Assembly (NCBI RefSeq): GCF_030864355.1
Contig: NC_083398.1
Span: forward strand, 558,001 to 622,000
Reading direction: 5' to 3'
Length of the DNA: 64,000 nucleotides
Origin: Cutaneotrichosporon cavernicola
Lineage: Eukaryota > Basidiomycota > Tremellomycetes > Trichosporonales > Trichosporonaceae
Made by a program: the position numbers and the translations under genes. The notes beneath the pieces are model-generated. The model was not told where the DNA came from, made no database searches, and saw only the letters and a program-made list of their open reading frames with translations. This document shows positions 1 to 12,692 of this stretch, in pieces; the stretch's first letter is position 1, and each line of letters opens with the position of its first letter.

Positions 1-263
1 TTTGACCACAGACGTCCAGACCATCCAATGATCTCGAGCAGGCCGCCAATGACAACGGTGACCAACGCCGAATAGTACTTGTACTTGATGCCGAGGCCCA
101 AGTGAATCCCGGTAAGAATGGAGAAGATGACGAGGTACGCGATGACATTGGGCAGGGCGGGAATGTAGCCGTACGGTGATTCGGTCAGGGCTGTAGGTCG
201 GGCTTGGGGCTGGGTCTGGGTCGGATCGACCTGGCGCGCCAGGTGGATGACAGTGTCGAGCAT
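1..263 (-). CDS. RTA1-like membrane protein, 5' part (runs off left edge)
   Basis: The ATG is the complement of 261-263 and 87 codons are read to the window edge without an intron. After a Gln/Pro-rich N-terminus of about 29 residues comes a YGYIPALPNV motif, a helix at about residues 38-55, then GIKYKYYSAL and a second helix ending GGLLEIIGWSGRLWS. The YGY(I/V)P start and the LLE(I/V)IG(W/Y)xGR signature are typical of the fungal RTA1/lipid-translocating-exporter family. These are seven-helix plasma-membrane proteins linked to resistance to 7-aminocholesterol and to sphingoid-base release (Rsb1). Only the first two helices are present here, so substrate class cannot be judged. Confidence 0.8.
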   Translation of the reverse strand, partial: MLDTVIHLARQVDPTQTQPQARPTALTESPYGYIPALPNVIAYLVIFSILTGIHLGLGIKYKYYSALVTVVIGGLLEIIGWSGRLWS

Positions 264-1085
264 TGTTGATGGTTGATGAACAACAAGAAGAGGCAAGGCT
301 AGAGATAGAGAGGGTTGCAAAAACATCAAAACATGCTGTCGGTCTTTTAACGTCAACCAAAAGGTGCGATGACGCCAGACCTCTGTCCCTGATGGCCTTG
401 AAACGGTCGTCTCGCCTAGTTGCCAGTGGCGATTCAATTCACATGCAGGTTGTAGCTGCCTATCGGGCCTCGGCGATCTACGCTCATTCCCACCAACTGC
501 TGAGCGGCTCCGAGCGCGATTGCGACGACAATGGTCGCGATGGACGGACGCACAGCCTTCGACGCCGGAACCCCTCGGTCTCGGGTTGAAAATTTCGGTG
601 GCATACTGTGAGGTCTGTCAGGGCCGGGCCCCGCTGATATGTTGCCGAGAAGGGCTGCGGACGGGCTCTGCTTTCAAGACAACTCGATTGGAACGTTCAA
701 GAGAGCCCAGGACAACAAGCTGGCTCGAGAAGCATGCTGGCTCGAGAAGCATGTAGAGGAAGTTGGGGAGCGGCTGCGGACGCGTCGGGTCCGAGAATGC
801 TGTGACTCATGGTGGAGACGAACGTCTTCCGACCAAGAACATTCCGTGTTTCACCAAATGTGTCGACAATTAAGCATACCGCTGGAATCGCGTCACAAAG
901 TCACAAACGGGAACCGACGGCACCCGCACCTCTACAACCTCTCAGTGTCAGCTCTCTTGGCCAACAAGCTTCCTATCGTCGTCATCGTCGATAAATACCC
1001 GTGCGTGCCCGGACATCCATGCCCGTGTCCGCGGTCAGTGACCACCGTGCCGGAATAACGGCGCTGATGCATATGATGATTCCTA
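264..1085. other. Intergenic, no gene seen
   Basis: This stretch lies between the start of the RTA1-like gene and the 3' end of the phosphatase gene. Open frames here are short and have no recognisable domain or codon pattern. It should hold the promoter of the leftward RTA1-like gene. Confidence 0.5.
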
Positions 1086-3572
1086 TCACAGCCCCATCAT
1101 GTTGAAGCCAGAGCTGTATGCCATCGGCCGAATGTCGGGGTGAGGCACAGCTGCAAACTGGTGGTACGACAGCTGCCCGTCGGCCTCCATGTGCACGTAC
1201 GCCGCCTTTAGTCAGCGCATGACTCGCTCAGAGTCAAACATGGAGATGCGGAATGGAGCGGCATCGTCCACCTGCGTTATCACACAGCCCCCCTGGCCAG
1301 ACCAGATCTTCGTTCCCACCGAAAATGGCTCCGCTCAAATTGGCGGGCCATTCGCCCTCAAACAAACTCACCTGGTTGCCAGTCGAGTCGCAGTAGTTGG
1401 GGCACGAGAACGTCGTGATGCACAGCCCATCGTGCTCGATCGCGTAACCGTCCTGTCGAACCTCGTGCGACCGGATGACGGCAGTAACCTTGTTCAGTTC
1501 GCACCACCTCCTCGTCACGTCGGGACCAAAACCGAGGCCAACACCACGCTTTGACGGACCGCGGCCAGGCATATCCTGGGGATCGGTCCAGAGGAGCTAG
1601 AGTGAGCACGGATCCGGCCACGTGGCTCACCTCGCACATCAGACCCTCCTGGCCTGGCTGGCGCCCGTAGCGGTCGATCGCAGCAATCTCCTCCAGCAGC
1701 ACGCCGTCCTTGCTGACGGGAGGGCCGCCGTGCACGACAAAGTAGCGCTTATTGCCCTGAGGGCCAAGGATCGCAGGCTTGGAGCCCTCCGACTTGAGGC
1801 TCGACGGCGGCAAGCCGGCGCTCAACAACGTCGCGAGGGGGACTGGGGTGAGTCGAGAAAGGTTTGACTAACTCACGCGCAGTGAAGACGTCCGCAAACA
1901 GCTGGTAGGTCATCTCGCCGTGCTTGGCCTTGCACTCGCCCTCGAAGCCGTAAACCTTGTTCATGTCTGCTGTCAGAAAGCAGGTCTAGAGAGCACTTAC
2001 CGTTGGTCTCGTGGTTGCCACGGTTGAGGAACACGCGGTCGGGGTAAAGCCACTTGTAGGCGAACAAGGTGAGGACGACCTCGATCGACCACGAGCCGCG
2101 GTCAACAAAGTCGCCTGGTGTCAGTTCGGGTCTAGTCCTCGGTATCATCGTGCTCCTGCCGTGCAATAGCAGTGCAGGGGCGCAGCGCCTGGTGGGGCGG
2201 GCCTGCGGCAGGCCGCAAACCATCCTCCAACAATATGCCGAGCAGCTTCTGGGCCAAGCGCTGTCGCTTACAACGCCTGCTCCCCCGTCACACGGCCATA
2301 AATGACCGGCGTTGGTCCACGAAGCGCAACCGGCACAAAACCCACTCACCATTGAAGACAATCATGTGGTTCTCCGATGGCGGGGTGATGATGCTGAGAA
2401 GGTTGTACACGTCGTAGAACTGGCCGTGGGCTGGAGTCAGCAATATCCCTCGCTCCACTCACTGTCGCCGACGATGTCGCACGAAACACCTTCTGGTACG
2501 GTCACCTCCACTAGGCTCAACTCGCGGTCGAGAATGGCCTTGACACCGAGGACGATCTCCCAAACGACACGCTTGGGCATCTTGCCGCCATTCTTGAACG
2601 TTTCGATCATCGCTTCGACAAACTCCTTGGTCGGGGTGTAGCGCCCAGTGGGGTCATCGGGAATGATCGGGAGAGGTATGCCGTCCGCTTCTTCCTTGGC
2701 GCGGTCCAGCCCACATGCGCCGTGGGAGATGGCAGTCAGACACCTCTGCGATGCAGTCTCGGTCTCGCCGACGGAGATAGCCTAGGGTTAGGGTCTGTGC
2801 AGAAATGGAGGACGCTGTGCGGCGATCCGGGGTCCAGCCCGAGCGCGCCGATTGCCACCCGCGCCGCTCGCACCGAGCGGCGTGAGCATCACGCACCTTC
2901 TCGAACTCTATTCTCCTGATGAGCTTGACAGTCGCGTTGAGCTGCTCGCGCACGACGCGGTTCGTGGGTTCGATCTCGAGCGCCTTCTTAAAGTCCGGCA
3001 CGGCGTCCTTGGGGCGAACGACAGCGAGCGAGCTCACACCGCGGCGGTAGTACGCCTTTGCGTAGTCGGGCTTGAGCTCGATGGCCTTGGTGGCGTCGGA
3101 AATGGCTGCACCGTGCTCCTCCATCTTGGCCTTGGACATGGCGCGGTTGTTCCAAAAGACGGGGTCGTGGGGGTTGAGCTTGATGGCCTGGGTGTACAGC
3201 TCGATTGAGCGCGCAAAGTCTTTGGCCCCGTACGCCTTGTTCGCCTGAGCCTTGAGCTCGAGCGCGGCAGCCCGGTCTTCGTCGGTGACCTCACGCAGCT
3301 CGTCGACCTCGTGCTCCCACTCGCCGTCCGAAGACACTGGGGTAAGCGTTACATTCCCAGTCACCAGATCTGGAAGAGTATTGAGGAAGGAAGAACATGG
3401 AAGTGGGCGAAGAGTGGAGGAGTGACTCACGCGACAGGCCAGCCATGGATTGGGGGGTGAGCATGGGAGAAGGGAACGGTGTGATGTCGTCGGCCGAAGA
3501 CGGCGCAGTCGACGCCGACGGGCTGAACGCGGCGACGGCTGCTGCGGCATCATAGAGGCCGTTGCCTGACAT
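1086..3572 (-). CDS. PPT1: Serine/threonine protein phosphatase 5 (TPR-containing), PPT1/PP5
   Basis: A multi-exon gene for a TPR-fused PPP-family phosphatase. After a low-complexity N-terminus ([12 protein letters not shown], Ser/Pro-rich) come three TPR repeats, including [20 protein letters not shown] and [10 protein letters not shown]. They are followed by the catalytic domain with all metal-site motifs: GDTHGQFYDV (restored by splicing around 2434-2472), [16 protein letters not shown] and a His near [13 protein letters not shown]. The C-terminus reads [20 protein letters not shown] and ends at TGA (1086-1088), matching the conserved PP5 tail. PP5 is autoinhibited by its TPRs and activated by Hsp90 binding; it dephosphorylates Hsp90 and client kinases. 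Introns are short, with GCTGAC/CTAAC-type 3' ends. The gene is divergent from the PTM1-like gene. Confidence 0.93.
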
Positions 3573-4271
3573 GGTGTATGTGAGGCAAGGACGGATGAGG
3601 AGGAGGAGAGATGAGTTTTGTTTGATGGAAAACGAGAGATGTTGCTGAAATCTCGACTGCTAATGCTTTGATTTCAGTTTCCAAGTGGGTGGCAAGTTGA
3701 CAATTGAGACTAGAAAACGCGTGCCGATCTACCGCCCCACTAGCCACTGGGCGAGGCCCAACCCGAGATACTCATTCCACCAGCCACTGGGCTGAGCCCA
3801 ACCCCAGATACTCATTCCGACTCGGACAAGAACTGGCCTTGCAAGATGTATACATCCAACATGATCCTCCATATGCATGTGTGATGTGACGGTGACTCCC
3901 CACGTCTTCTGATCCCCCGTCCTCTCGTCCTCTGTTGGCGCACAATATTTGACGCCCCAAAACCAGTTCGATTCTTTTCGAAGGAAGTGACGAAGGTCAT
4001 TTTGTGGTCCACCCACGTGGAATCTGCGGCACTGCGGCGGGGGCTAATGTTGCGTCACGCGTTGGCCCTTCCGCCCATTTCACCCCCTACAACTCGGAAC
4101 GTCCACGATCGTCAGTCAACTCCTTCCTCGTCACTCTCCACATCAACTCCGAAAGCCCACTGGTCCCACCAACGCACCGTCTCCCTCTGTCCGCTTCCGC
4201 CCCGTACAAACAACCCTCTCTGCACCGTCAACCTTCCCTGCCATCGCGCCTGACCAACCTCATAGCCGACC
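3573..4271. promoter_or_regulatory. Shared upstream region of PPT1 and the PTM1-like gene
   Basis: About 700 bp separate the two divergent start codons, so it should contain both promoters. It holds a two-copy 40-bp direct repeat (3742-3821) and a CACGTG core near 4012-4017. No TATA box stands out. The part next to the PTM1-like gene is pyrimidine-rich, as is common for fungal leaders. Confidence 0.5.
3742..3821. repeat. Two-copy 40-bp imperfect direct repeat
   Basis: AGCCACTGGGC begins at 3742 and again at 3782, and both copies run to GATACTCATTCC. They differ at a few positions. The second copy contains the small inverted repeat GGGCTGAGCCC. It lies in the PPT1/PTM1-like intergenic region. 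Confidence 0.8.
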
Positions 4272-6630
4272 ATGCGGTTCGGCACGCTCGCCGCGATCGC
4301 GGGCCTCGCCGCCTCGCTATCAGCCATGGCATATCGAGGTACGGCCAATTCATTCAGAGCTGACAACAGTCGCAATCAAGGACACGGACACGTTCCGCGA
4401 GGTGTGCTCAGGCATGTTCGGAGGCGACAAAGCATACGTCGAACGTGAGGCTCCTCATCTGCGCGGCTGACCACAGTCGAATTTGAGCAACACGCGGTTG
4501 GGCAGGTCGCGCTTGTGATGTACGAGTACGCGGACGCCGAGTACATCGGCCGCCAGCCGCCGGACGACGGGACATGGCACTCGGTGAGTTCCGCACAGCT
4601 GCAACATTCAATTGATTGAACCGCGGCTGCTTGCCTTGCTGGCACACAGTAGCTGACGTCCAGAAAGTATATATCTGCACAACGACGACAGGTGAGATCT
4701 TCCCCAACAACGTTGGCGTTGTTGTTACTGACACCAGTGCGTTCGGGACTATGTACCACCGCGCAGCTGGGCACGTTCCTCACCACCCTGCCCGAGGGCA
4801 AGGAGCTGAAGGACACGTCGATCTACACTTCCGCGCTACGATTTGACCCAGAGGCAGCGGCGGTCGGAGGGACAGGTGGGGCTGCCCCGCCTCCCGCCGC
4901 CATTGAGGCTGAGGCTGGAAAGGGAGAGAGCAAGAACACGCGCCGACAGGACGAGGAGATCGATGACGTCGCTGAGCCTGAGCCGTACCCCGGCCGGCCA
5001 ACAACGGGGGGCAGTGGTTCTGCTGTCGGCAAACCGGTGCAGGGCGAGTCCGGCTCGGCGGTTGACACGCCGGTGCAGGGCACCCCGGAAGGCAGCTCAC
5101 ACGGCCAGGGTGGGACCACTGCGATCCCTCCAACGGCTGGAGACGGCATCGAAGTCGGCTCCGACGTCCCCGTCTACTCGAAGCCAATCCGCATGGACGT
5201 ACCCAAGACAGGCTACTACTGCGTCGCGGTCATCCCGGTGACGCTCGTGACCAAGGAACGCGCGCTCGACGTACGCAAGAACATCGCCGCCGAGTACCAG
5301 GGTGTGATCACGTTCCGGAACCAGTTCGACGGCGAGCTCCCTGCGGTTGAATACCCGAAGATTGCGTTCTACGGCGTCCTCGCAGTCATCTACTTGCTGC
5401 TTGCGGTTGGGTGGGGCATCCTCTGCGCCAAGCACTACCAGGAGCTGCTACCGATGCAGTACTACATCTCTGGCACGATCGTGTTCCTTGTCATCGAGAT
5501 GATTGCGCTCTTCACGTACTACCGGTACGTGAACAAGCACGGAGGCGGCGCGGGCTCGATCGCGTTCCTCATCGTCATCTCGATCCTCAACGCTGCGCGC
5601 AACTCGCTTTCCTTCTTCCTCCTGCTCATCGTCGCGATGGGCCTTAGCGTCGTCACGCCGTCCCTCGGGGCGGTTATGACGCGTGTGTGGCTCCTCACTG
5701 CGTTTCATTTTGTCTTTGGTGTCGCATACGCCGTCGGTACCGTCAAGGTCGAGCTGGACGTGAGTTGACCATTCTCTTCCGAACTGACTCTAGTCGGCCA
5801 ACATCATCATCGTTCTCCTTATGATCTTCCCCCTCAGCTTCACCCTCACGGCCTTCCTCATGTGGATCATTGTCAGCTTGAACGGCACGATTCTGCACCT
5901 CCAGCAACGCAAGCAGAACTTCAAGCTCGCCATGTTCCAGAGCCTGTACCGCATCCTTATCACTGCGGTGATTGCGGTCGCAGCGTTCTTCGTACTTTCG
6001 TCCATCTCCCTCTCAAACCGCCTCGACGAGGACTACGCGCCGCGCAACTGGCGCTGGCGCTGGGTGCTGCTCGACGCATCGCTCTCGTTGATCTATCTCG
6101 TGGCATTCGCGGCGATTGCATGGCTCTGGCGCCCGACTGAGAACAACGTGCTCTTCGCCATGTCTCAAGAGCTGGCGCAGGACGAGGACGACGCGGCCGA
6201 CTACGAGCTTGAACCGCACGACCCGGATGCTGTGGATGCTGGGGCTGCGTTAGGCGGTCTCAGTGGGCGCGACGATGGCTTGCGCCTGCCGGGTCTCCTG
6301 GCTCACGATGGACGAGAGCACGTCCACGGCGAGCGACACAGTGGGGACGAGCACGAACGCGAGCGCCTCTTCGACGCCGACGACGCCGACCGCGACAGCG
6401 CGCGTGGCTCTGGTGAGCCTGGGTACCGCGTCGCCGCACCTCATTCTGGGGGATCTGGCGGGTACGCACCGCACACGAACGACGACAATGTCGTGTTCGC
6501 GATGGGGGATGATAGCGACGACAGCGATGCCGAGGAGGGCAAGCTGCTCACGCGCGTATCGCTCAACTCGAGCCGTGGGAGCCGGCGGAACAGCTCCAAC
6601 ATGGGGCGATACAAAGACAAGTCAGACTGA
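4272..6630 (+). CDS. PTM1/GPR107-type seven-helix Golgi membrane protein
   Basis: The ATG at 4272 opens a signal peptide (MRFGTLAAIAGLAASLSAMA). Introns are very short: 4339-4369 (31 nt), 4445-4476 (32 nt), 4584-4663, a fourth after 4691, and 5761-5794 (34 nt). The lumenal part, to about residue 260, carries a low-complexity acidic and Gly/Pro/Ser-rich insert. Seven hydrophobic helices follow, from YPKIAFYGVLAVIYLLLAVG to the segment after NWRWRWVLLDASLSLIYL. Next come WRPTENNVLFAMSQELAQDE, the hallmark of the PTM1/Lung-7TM (GPR107/108) family, and an acidic cytosolic tail. In yeast PTM1 is a Golgi/early-endosome protein; human GPR107 acts in retrograde and endosomal transport. Divergent from PPT1. 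Confidence 0.9.
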
Positions 6631-6940
6631 GTAGGGCCTGCATATCTAGAGCGAGTGTATAGCATGAAGGGAGGCGAGTGACCCTTGTCATCGTGTGGCT
6701 GCAAATGATTGATTTTGTCAGTCGACGTTCGGACCTCTGCAGATTAGCAGTACCGGGTTGATACTTGTTCTCGAAGTGAGCAGTGAGCTTGCTGCGCTTG
6801 ACGCGGCCCAGCTCAACCGGCGACCGGGACCAAACCAAGCGCCGGTTATCCGGCCCGAAACTGGCTGAGGCCGTGAGATACCGTCTACCGCTTGTCTACC
6901 GTTAACCATATATCTTCGCCCACTCCCACTCCCATCAGCG
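6631..6940. other. Short intergenic region between two + strand genes
   Basis: This 310-bp stretch holds the 3' end of the PTM1-like gene and the promoter of the reductase gene. It ends in a CT-rich leader (CCCACTCCCACTCCC near 6920). No coding signal is seen. Confidence 0.45.
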
Positions 6941-8125
6941 ATGCTGCGCACCTTCCGGCCTTGTTCTCTTTTGTCTTCCCTCTCCTCCCTCTCCCCTGCA
7001 TCTGGACACCTCGCCCACTCTCTCCCTACTCGCAACCTCGCCACAATGACGAACACGAACACGAAGCCCCGCGCCCTTCTCTTCGGCCTCGGTGGCATCG
7101 GCGGCATCTACGCGGCCACGCTCGCCCGTTCTGGTGTCTGTGAAGTCTCGGTCGTTGCGAGGAGCAACTACGAGGCCGTGAAAGAAAAAGGTCTACTCCT
7201 GAAGAGCGAGAAACACGGAGAGAGTCATCATACTTTCGCGGGAGGTCAGTCATCCCATCCCATGCGCTGACAACAGTCTACAAGTCCCCAGCCGACGCCG
7301 CCACCTCCGGACCGTTCGACTACGTTCTGTGTGCCAACAAGGCTCTCCTCTCCGCCATCCCGTCACTTGAAGAGACGATCGCCCCCGCTATCAGCCAAGA
7401 CACGGCGATTGTCCTCCTCCAAAACGGGGTCGGCAACGAGGTTCCGCTCCACAAAGCCTTTCCCGCGAATACCATCATTTCCGCTGTGGTGTGGACGGGC
7501 GGAAAAGTTGAACCCTCTCTGAATCCCACCGTATCTCAATTCTCGAGAGAGAGTTTGACAATGGGTGTGGATTACACTCCGGGAATTGACAAGGCGGTAG
7601 AAGACGAAAAGGTTAAGCGGTTGAGCGAGATTCTCGCAAAGGCCAATTCGGATTCGGTCATCGTCAATGATATCCAGAGTGCGCGGTGGGTTAAAGTCAT
7701 TTGGTGAGTTCGCATTTATTTGGATTCAACTTACCACAAGGAATTGCGCATGGAATGCTCTCACGACGGTGACTCGTCTCCGGACAAACCAGATCTTTGC
7801 GTCTTCGCCCGGGGCTGAGGACTTCTCCAAAACCCTGATGAACGAAGTGGTGGCAGTCGCGCGCGCAAAGGGCCTCGACGTACCGCTTGACACGGCCGAC
7901 GACCTTATGCGCCAGATCAAGGAGGCGCAAGGTCCCGGACTGCCCAGCTCGATGATGATGGATAATGAGGCGGGCAGACCGACCGAGGTCGAAGTTATCC
8001 TCGGGACACCGATGCGAGAGGGACAGAGGCTCGGAGTGCCAGTGCCGATTCTTACGACTTTATACACTATTGTGCGGGCGTTGGATTGGCGCAATGCTCA
8101 TCCTGACGAGACCAAGTTTCCGTAG
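6941..8125 (+). CDS. Ketopantoate reductase (ApbA/PanE) family protein, possibly mitochondrial
   Basis: Three exons. Introns are 7245-7276 (32 nt, ending GCTGACAACAG) and about 7703-7739. The first ATG gives an Arg/Ser/Leu-rich leader of about 35 residues that looks like a mitochondrial presequence. A second ATG (7046) would start the cytosolic form MTNTNTKPRALLFGLGG. The N-terminal Rossmann fold has GLGGIGGIYAATLARSG (NADPH binding) and VLLQNGVGNE. The C-terminal helical domain has the catalytic-lysine region KVIWNCAWNALTTVTR. Family members reduce 2-dehydropantoate to pantoate for CoA synthesis, but many fungal paralogues act on other 2-keto acids, so the substrate is not certain. The end converges on the MFS gene. 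Confidence 0.85.
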
Positions 8126-8514
8126 TCGTTGTAGAGGTGATGTAGTGAGACCAAGACATGATATGTTAACGGTATATTCATACTGACTACATTCGTACTC
8201 TGATGCTGGTTGGTATCAGGCTTTGGGGGCGCACTCTCCATGTTGGATTCTGAACCGCGCTGTGACACGGTGAGAGGTCAGTATGGTGGAGATATCTCCA
8301 AACCTCGGTCAAATGACCGGTCCTAGTCCTCTTCAGGCGAGTCTATGAACACGGCTGCCATTCCACAATCTGAGAGTACCTCTACAGCGCTGTCCATGCC
8401 ACATGAGCAATGTGGCACACTCCCACCCCATGGGTCCACACCCCACCAGCGTAGTAATCAATACACATGCATGGCCAGCCTCGTCGTGTAGCCTATTATA
8501 TCATCTATCTAAAA
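8126..8514. other. Convergent 3' intergenic region
   Basis: 389 bp between the stop codons of the reductase gene (+) and the MFS gene (-). It should contain both 3' ends. No gene or clear structure is seen. Confidence 0.45.
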
Positions 8515-10619
8515 CTATTGCTTCTCATTGGGCGCGTCGTGGACGTCGCGCGTGTCGTGTTGTTGCGGGGTATGCGAAAGGCCGGTGAGCGAGAGGCGGC
8601 GGCTGAGGCGGCTGGGGTTGCGCGAAGGCGTGTGCGAGAGCGAGCAGTCACGCGGCTTCTCGAGCGTACGGAGCTCGCGCTCAAAGAACGAGTGGGCAGT
8701 GGACGAGAGCTCGTCATCCTCGTGGTCCTCAATGTCAATGCGGCCACCCTCCTCCTTGATCTGGTTGCGGGCCTCCCACATGACGCGGAGCTCCTTGACG
8801 CGGCTTTGGCGGTCAAGCTCGGGGTCGTAGGCGCGGTGGCGCTTGAGAACAACACGCTCCCACATGCTCAGGTGGCGAGGGTGGACTGCAATGCCGTGGT
8901 AGTCCTTGGCACGGCCCTCACGCACAAAGGCCCAGTAGCGGTCCTGCTCGCGAAGGTCGAGGCCAGTGACGTCGGGAATGAACATCTGAGTGGTGATCCA
9001 GCCGGCGAACCCAAACCAGCAGACGGCCCAGAACTTGGTACGGTTGTCAATGTAGTTGTAAATGATGGCGGGGAGAAGGGCGCCAACCTTGCCCGAGGCA
9101 GCGGAGAGACCGTGGGCAGTGGCACGGACCGAGACGGGGAAGACCTCGGCAGCGAGGAGGAAAGTGGTGCAGTTGGGACCGAACTGGGTGAAGAAGGATG
9201 CGAGGAAGTAGATGGTCTGGAAACCCTTGATGTGCTCCATGCTCTGGAGCTGGTGGAACCAGATGGCGGGGAGGAGGTAAAGGATACCTAAGAGGAGGAA
9301 ACCAATGGTCTGCATCCTCTTGCGGCCGTAGAACTTGTGGTCGACAAGGAACGCGGCGAGGTAGTAGCCGAACATGGAGACACCGACGTTGAGGAGGTTC
9401 CAGAGCCAGCCAGTCATGACGCCCGTGGAGTTGGGCGTAATGACCTTGATAAAAGTCGACTGGAAGAGCTTGGCACCGTAGAAGAGGAAGTCGGCAAAGA
9501 GCCAGCCGAGGCATGTACCGACAAGACGGCCACCAAAGTGCGAGACGACGAGCTTGAGCGAGGCCATGTCGTAGCCCGACTGGTTGACGTGCGCATCCTT
9601 CTTGCTCTTGCGGAGGGCGTGCTCAGAGTACTGCTTCTTGTAGTAACGCCAGTAGGCGAGCCAAAGGGTGAAGGGGATCATGAAGGCGAACGAGACGCGG
9701 AAGACCCACTGACCCGTCTTCTTCGAGTAAGGGGGAGTCGAGCCGCCGTGGAAGATGAGCAGGAGAATGATGAGGACGCCCTGGTTGACGAGCTGGCCCC
9801 AACCCTGCATGAGGAAGGCGAGAACGACATTGCGCCCACGGTGAAGCTTGTCGTCACGCTGGGCCGTTCCCGAGGGCGCGGCGTGCTCGAGAGCAGAAGT
9901 CGAGGTCATAGGGTACTCGCCACCGACACCGAGAGTGTAGACAAACTGCGACCACGCGTAGCAAATGACCCAACCGTTGAGGGTTGTGCCCCACGACGCG
10001 GTGAGCATGACCAGGCCGAGAACCATGACGAGGGCGTCCTGGACGAGACCGACACGGCGGCCGATCCAGTCACCTTCGATACCAACGCCGATTTGCCCAC
10101 AGATAATACCGATGATCTGGATGTACGACACGGCAGCAATCCAGTTCTTGTCGCACACCTCGTGGGTGCCCCAGCACTCGGGCCACACCGCCGTGTACAG
10201 AGACATGAGGTTGCCGATGGAAAAGATGGTATAGCCTGGGGTCAGCGCGACAAAGCGAAAAATCAACTCACCCTCGGTGAACATGCCAAAGCCAGTAATC
10301 ACGTAGCGGCTGCAGTAGGCGTTGAGCGGCGACAAGGGGTCCTTCTTGAACATGTCCCAAACGACCTTGAGCTCGCGCTTAGTCTCGGCATTGCTCTGCT
10401 CATTGACCCAAGTTTGCCTCTCCTTCCAAGGCAGGTCAGCCTGGTGGTTAGTTGACAGGCCCGAGCACGGACGGAGCGACTCACCCAATACACGCCTTCG
10501 GGGGTGTACGAGTCATCCGGACACAGGTCCTGGAACAGGGGGTGCTCGGTGTGGAAATCAATCTCCTTCTTGCCGGATGGCAGCTGCTGGCTGTCGTCGA
10601 GGTCGGGGGGGAAGGACAT
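8515..10619 (-). CDS. MFS transporter, phosphate/glycerophosphodiester (PHO84/GIT1-like) type
   Basis: Three exons; the long third exon runs from about 10235 to the stop at 8515. The N-terminus MSFPPDLDDSQQLPSG is cytosolic. Twelve helices are predicted. MFS signatures are EGDWIGRRVGLVQDA between helices 2 and 3, GVGGEYPMTSTSALE in helix 4, and DHKFYGRKRMQTIG in the second half. AAEVFPVSVRATAHGLSAA is the conserved exit motif of the phosphate:H+ symporter and glycerophosphoinositol permease branch. The C-terminal tail is long, charged and Ser-rich (about 110 residues), suggesting regulation by phosphorylation or ubiquitin. Family placement is firm; the actual substrate (phosphate, glycerophosphodiester or another anion) cannot be settled from sequence. 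A long open frame on the opposite strand is a codon shadow. Confidence 0.85.
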
Positions 10620-12692
10620 GGTTGGTGGCGTAGAGAGAGGAAGGTAGGAGGGAGGGAGGGGTAGGAGGGAGGGAGGGGAGGTGGGGAGGAGGGGAGGATG
10701 AAGGCTAGGTACCGTTTGGTAACTGCCGAGGGATCGCTAGAGCAGAGCGAGAGGGCTAGAGGCCAAAAGCAAAAGAGCTAGAGTAGATGAGGATGAGGAA
10801 GACATAATCTTGGGCTCTGTCGTGAGCTTTTTCAAGTCTTGAGCGAGCCGTCAGTCCCCGGCTTGACTCCAGCCAAAGTCAGGTAGGAGGATTGCCCCGA
10901 CCGCTTGACCCGACCGAGTGAGGGTTGTATGCCTGACCATGTCACTGTCTGTATCTGGTGAATCGGTGTGGACAAGGCAGGTGGCGCCAGAAGCGGAGAA
11001 TGAGGCAAGGAGAATGATTTCGACCGCCCAAACTAGGGGTGAATTTTAATTTCATTGGTTGATCAAGTCAAACGTTTGTCGTGCCTGAATCAACATGATC
11101 AGGAGTTTCAACGTGCCAAGCCTCTTCCAACTCCCATTACATCCAACATGGCACAGTGTTCAAGCCTTGGCTACTCTTTCTGGGATGGATTAAGATGCCA
11201 AGACTCGATAACAGGAACTGTCAAACAAGTCACGCGACAATGGTCACACGAGCCATGGAATGTCATAGTGGTACAATGGTTGACTTGTCACTCGTTCCAC
11301 TAAACATCTTGAGACGTCTGTGGAGTGGTGTGGTGTGGTGTGGAGTGGAGTGACGATCAATCCTAGTTGATTGATTCCGACGCACGTTTATGCGGCTGTG
11401 GCCTTGTAATTACCGCGTGGGCAGTTTGAGGGCTTGGGCTTGTATGTATGGGTTCGGGGGCAGACGCGTCCTCACCTTCTCTCTCTTGTCACTCCTTCGG
11501 CGGCCGTATCAAAATACTAAACAAAGTTAAGCAATAATCTATTTGTGGGATTATAGTTGGAATGGTCCACTCCACTGCCGTAATTGGGTGCCTTTCAGAC
11601 CCTGGACGTGTGTACCTGTGCCGCAAGGCCGCTCCTACCGTGCCACTGTACAACTTCTTCTTTACTACTGACGTCAGGGCCTCCCCCACTTGCTGGGGTC
11701 AGGCTAGAATTTTCCATCCCTGGCATCTCCGGCACCCTTTCACTGGCGCGACTTGTGCCGACCGTACAAACGAGTCATTAGAACATGCAACAAATTGTCC
11801 GCAGATCGCGCCGTTTAAACAAATTCACCGCTTTACCGTCAAGGGTTCTCCACGGGTGTTTGATCGCCTGTAAACGCGTTCAAAGGGAAATTAGACAAGG
11901 GTTTATCCTGTCAGATCCATGTGGCCATGTGAGGCCATGTCAAAGTGGGGTGAGTATGTTGCATGTTCCAAAGGTAAGCCGCCGGCCCTTGTCTCTCTCT
12001 CTCGCTCTCAAGGCACAAGGCCGGGCCTAGTTGACCTTGCGTCGAAACAATCAGACGACGGGGGGTCATGACCGAGACGAGCAGAGGCTTGACGTTACCG
12101 TCCGCTTGCAAGCTCAACATGTTTAGCCATTACAACATATTCCCACACATTGTCGGTCAATACTCCGGTAACAATTACGATTACGAGTACGATTACGACA
12201 ATCCCTCAACAACAACGATGACACAACGAGACACAACCGATGACAACCGACAATACTACGACTACTGCGCCATAGCAGTCATCTCACAACCCACATACCG
12301 CAACCCTACACTGACATGACCCATGACCCATGGCTCACAGACAAAGCCATGCGAGTTGACCGAGACTGAACTAACCTATCCCTTGACACAAAAGTTATCT
12401 AGATGTGCAGTAAGCATCAAGACCAATGACAGACTCTAATCAAAGCACATGCTATGTACTGTACGTTCTACTTTGGGACGTTCTACTTTTGGCCTCGAGG
12501 CCTCGCTGTCGCCGATCACGTGTTTCTGACCATGTCTGATCCCAGGAACATAGGAACATTGGTGTCTAACTGGTTAGTCGTACGCGATAGTGTTGACAAG
12601 CGTGCCTGGTTTCAGTCACGTTCGGTGATGGCACACGTCGGCCCCGACTCCACATTCTATACTCGGCAGCACCATCTTGGAACGTGTTCAAC
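10620..12692. other. 2.1-kb gene-free region
   Basis: Upstream of the MFS gene and downstream of the FAH gene. It starts with a G/A-rich block (GGAGGGAGG-type, near 10640-10700) that is probably the MFS leader. The rest is lower in GC than the genes. It contains a GTGGTGT-rich patch (11324-11352) and a GATTACGAGTAC-type patch (12177-12200). No open frame resembles a protein family. Confidence 0.5.

Noticed and set aside
8467..9291. Long open frame on the + strand opposite the MFS gene
   Set aside because: Codon shadow of a well-supported transporter; no domain, and similar shadows (9337-10455) occur along the same gene.
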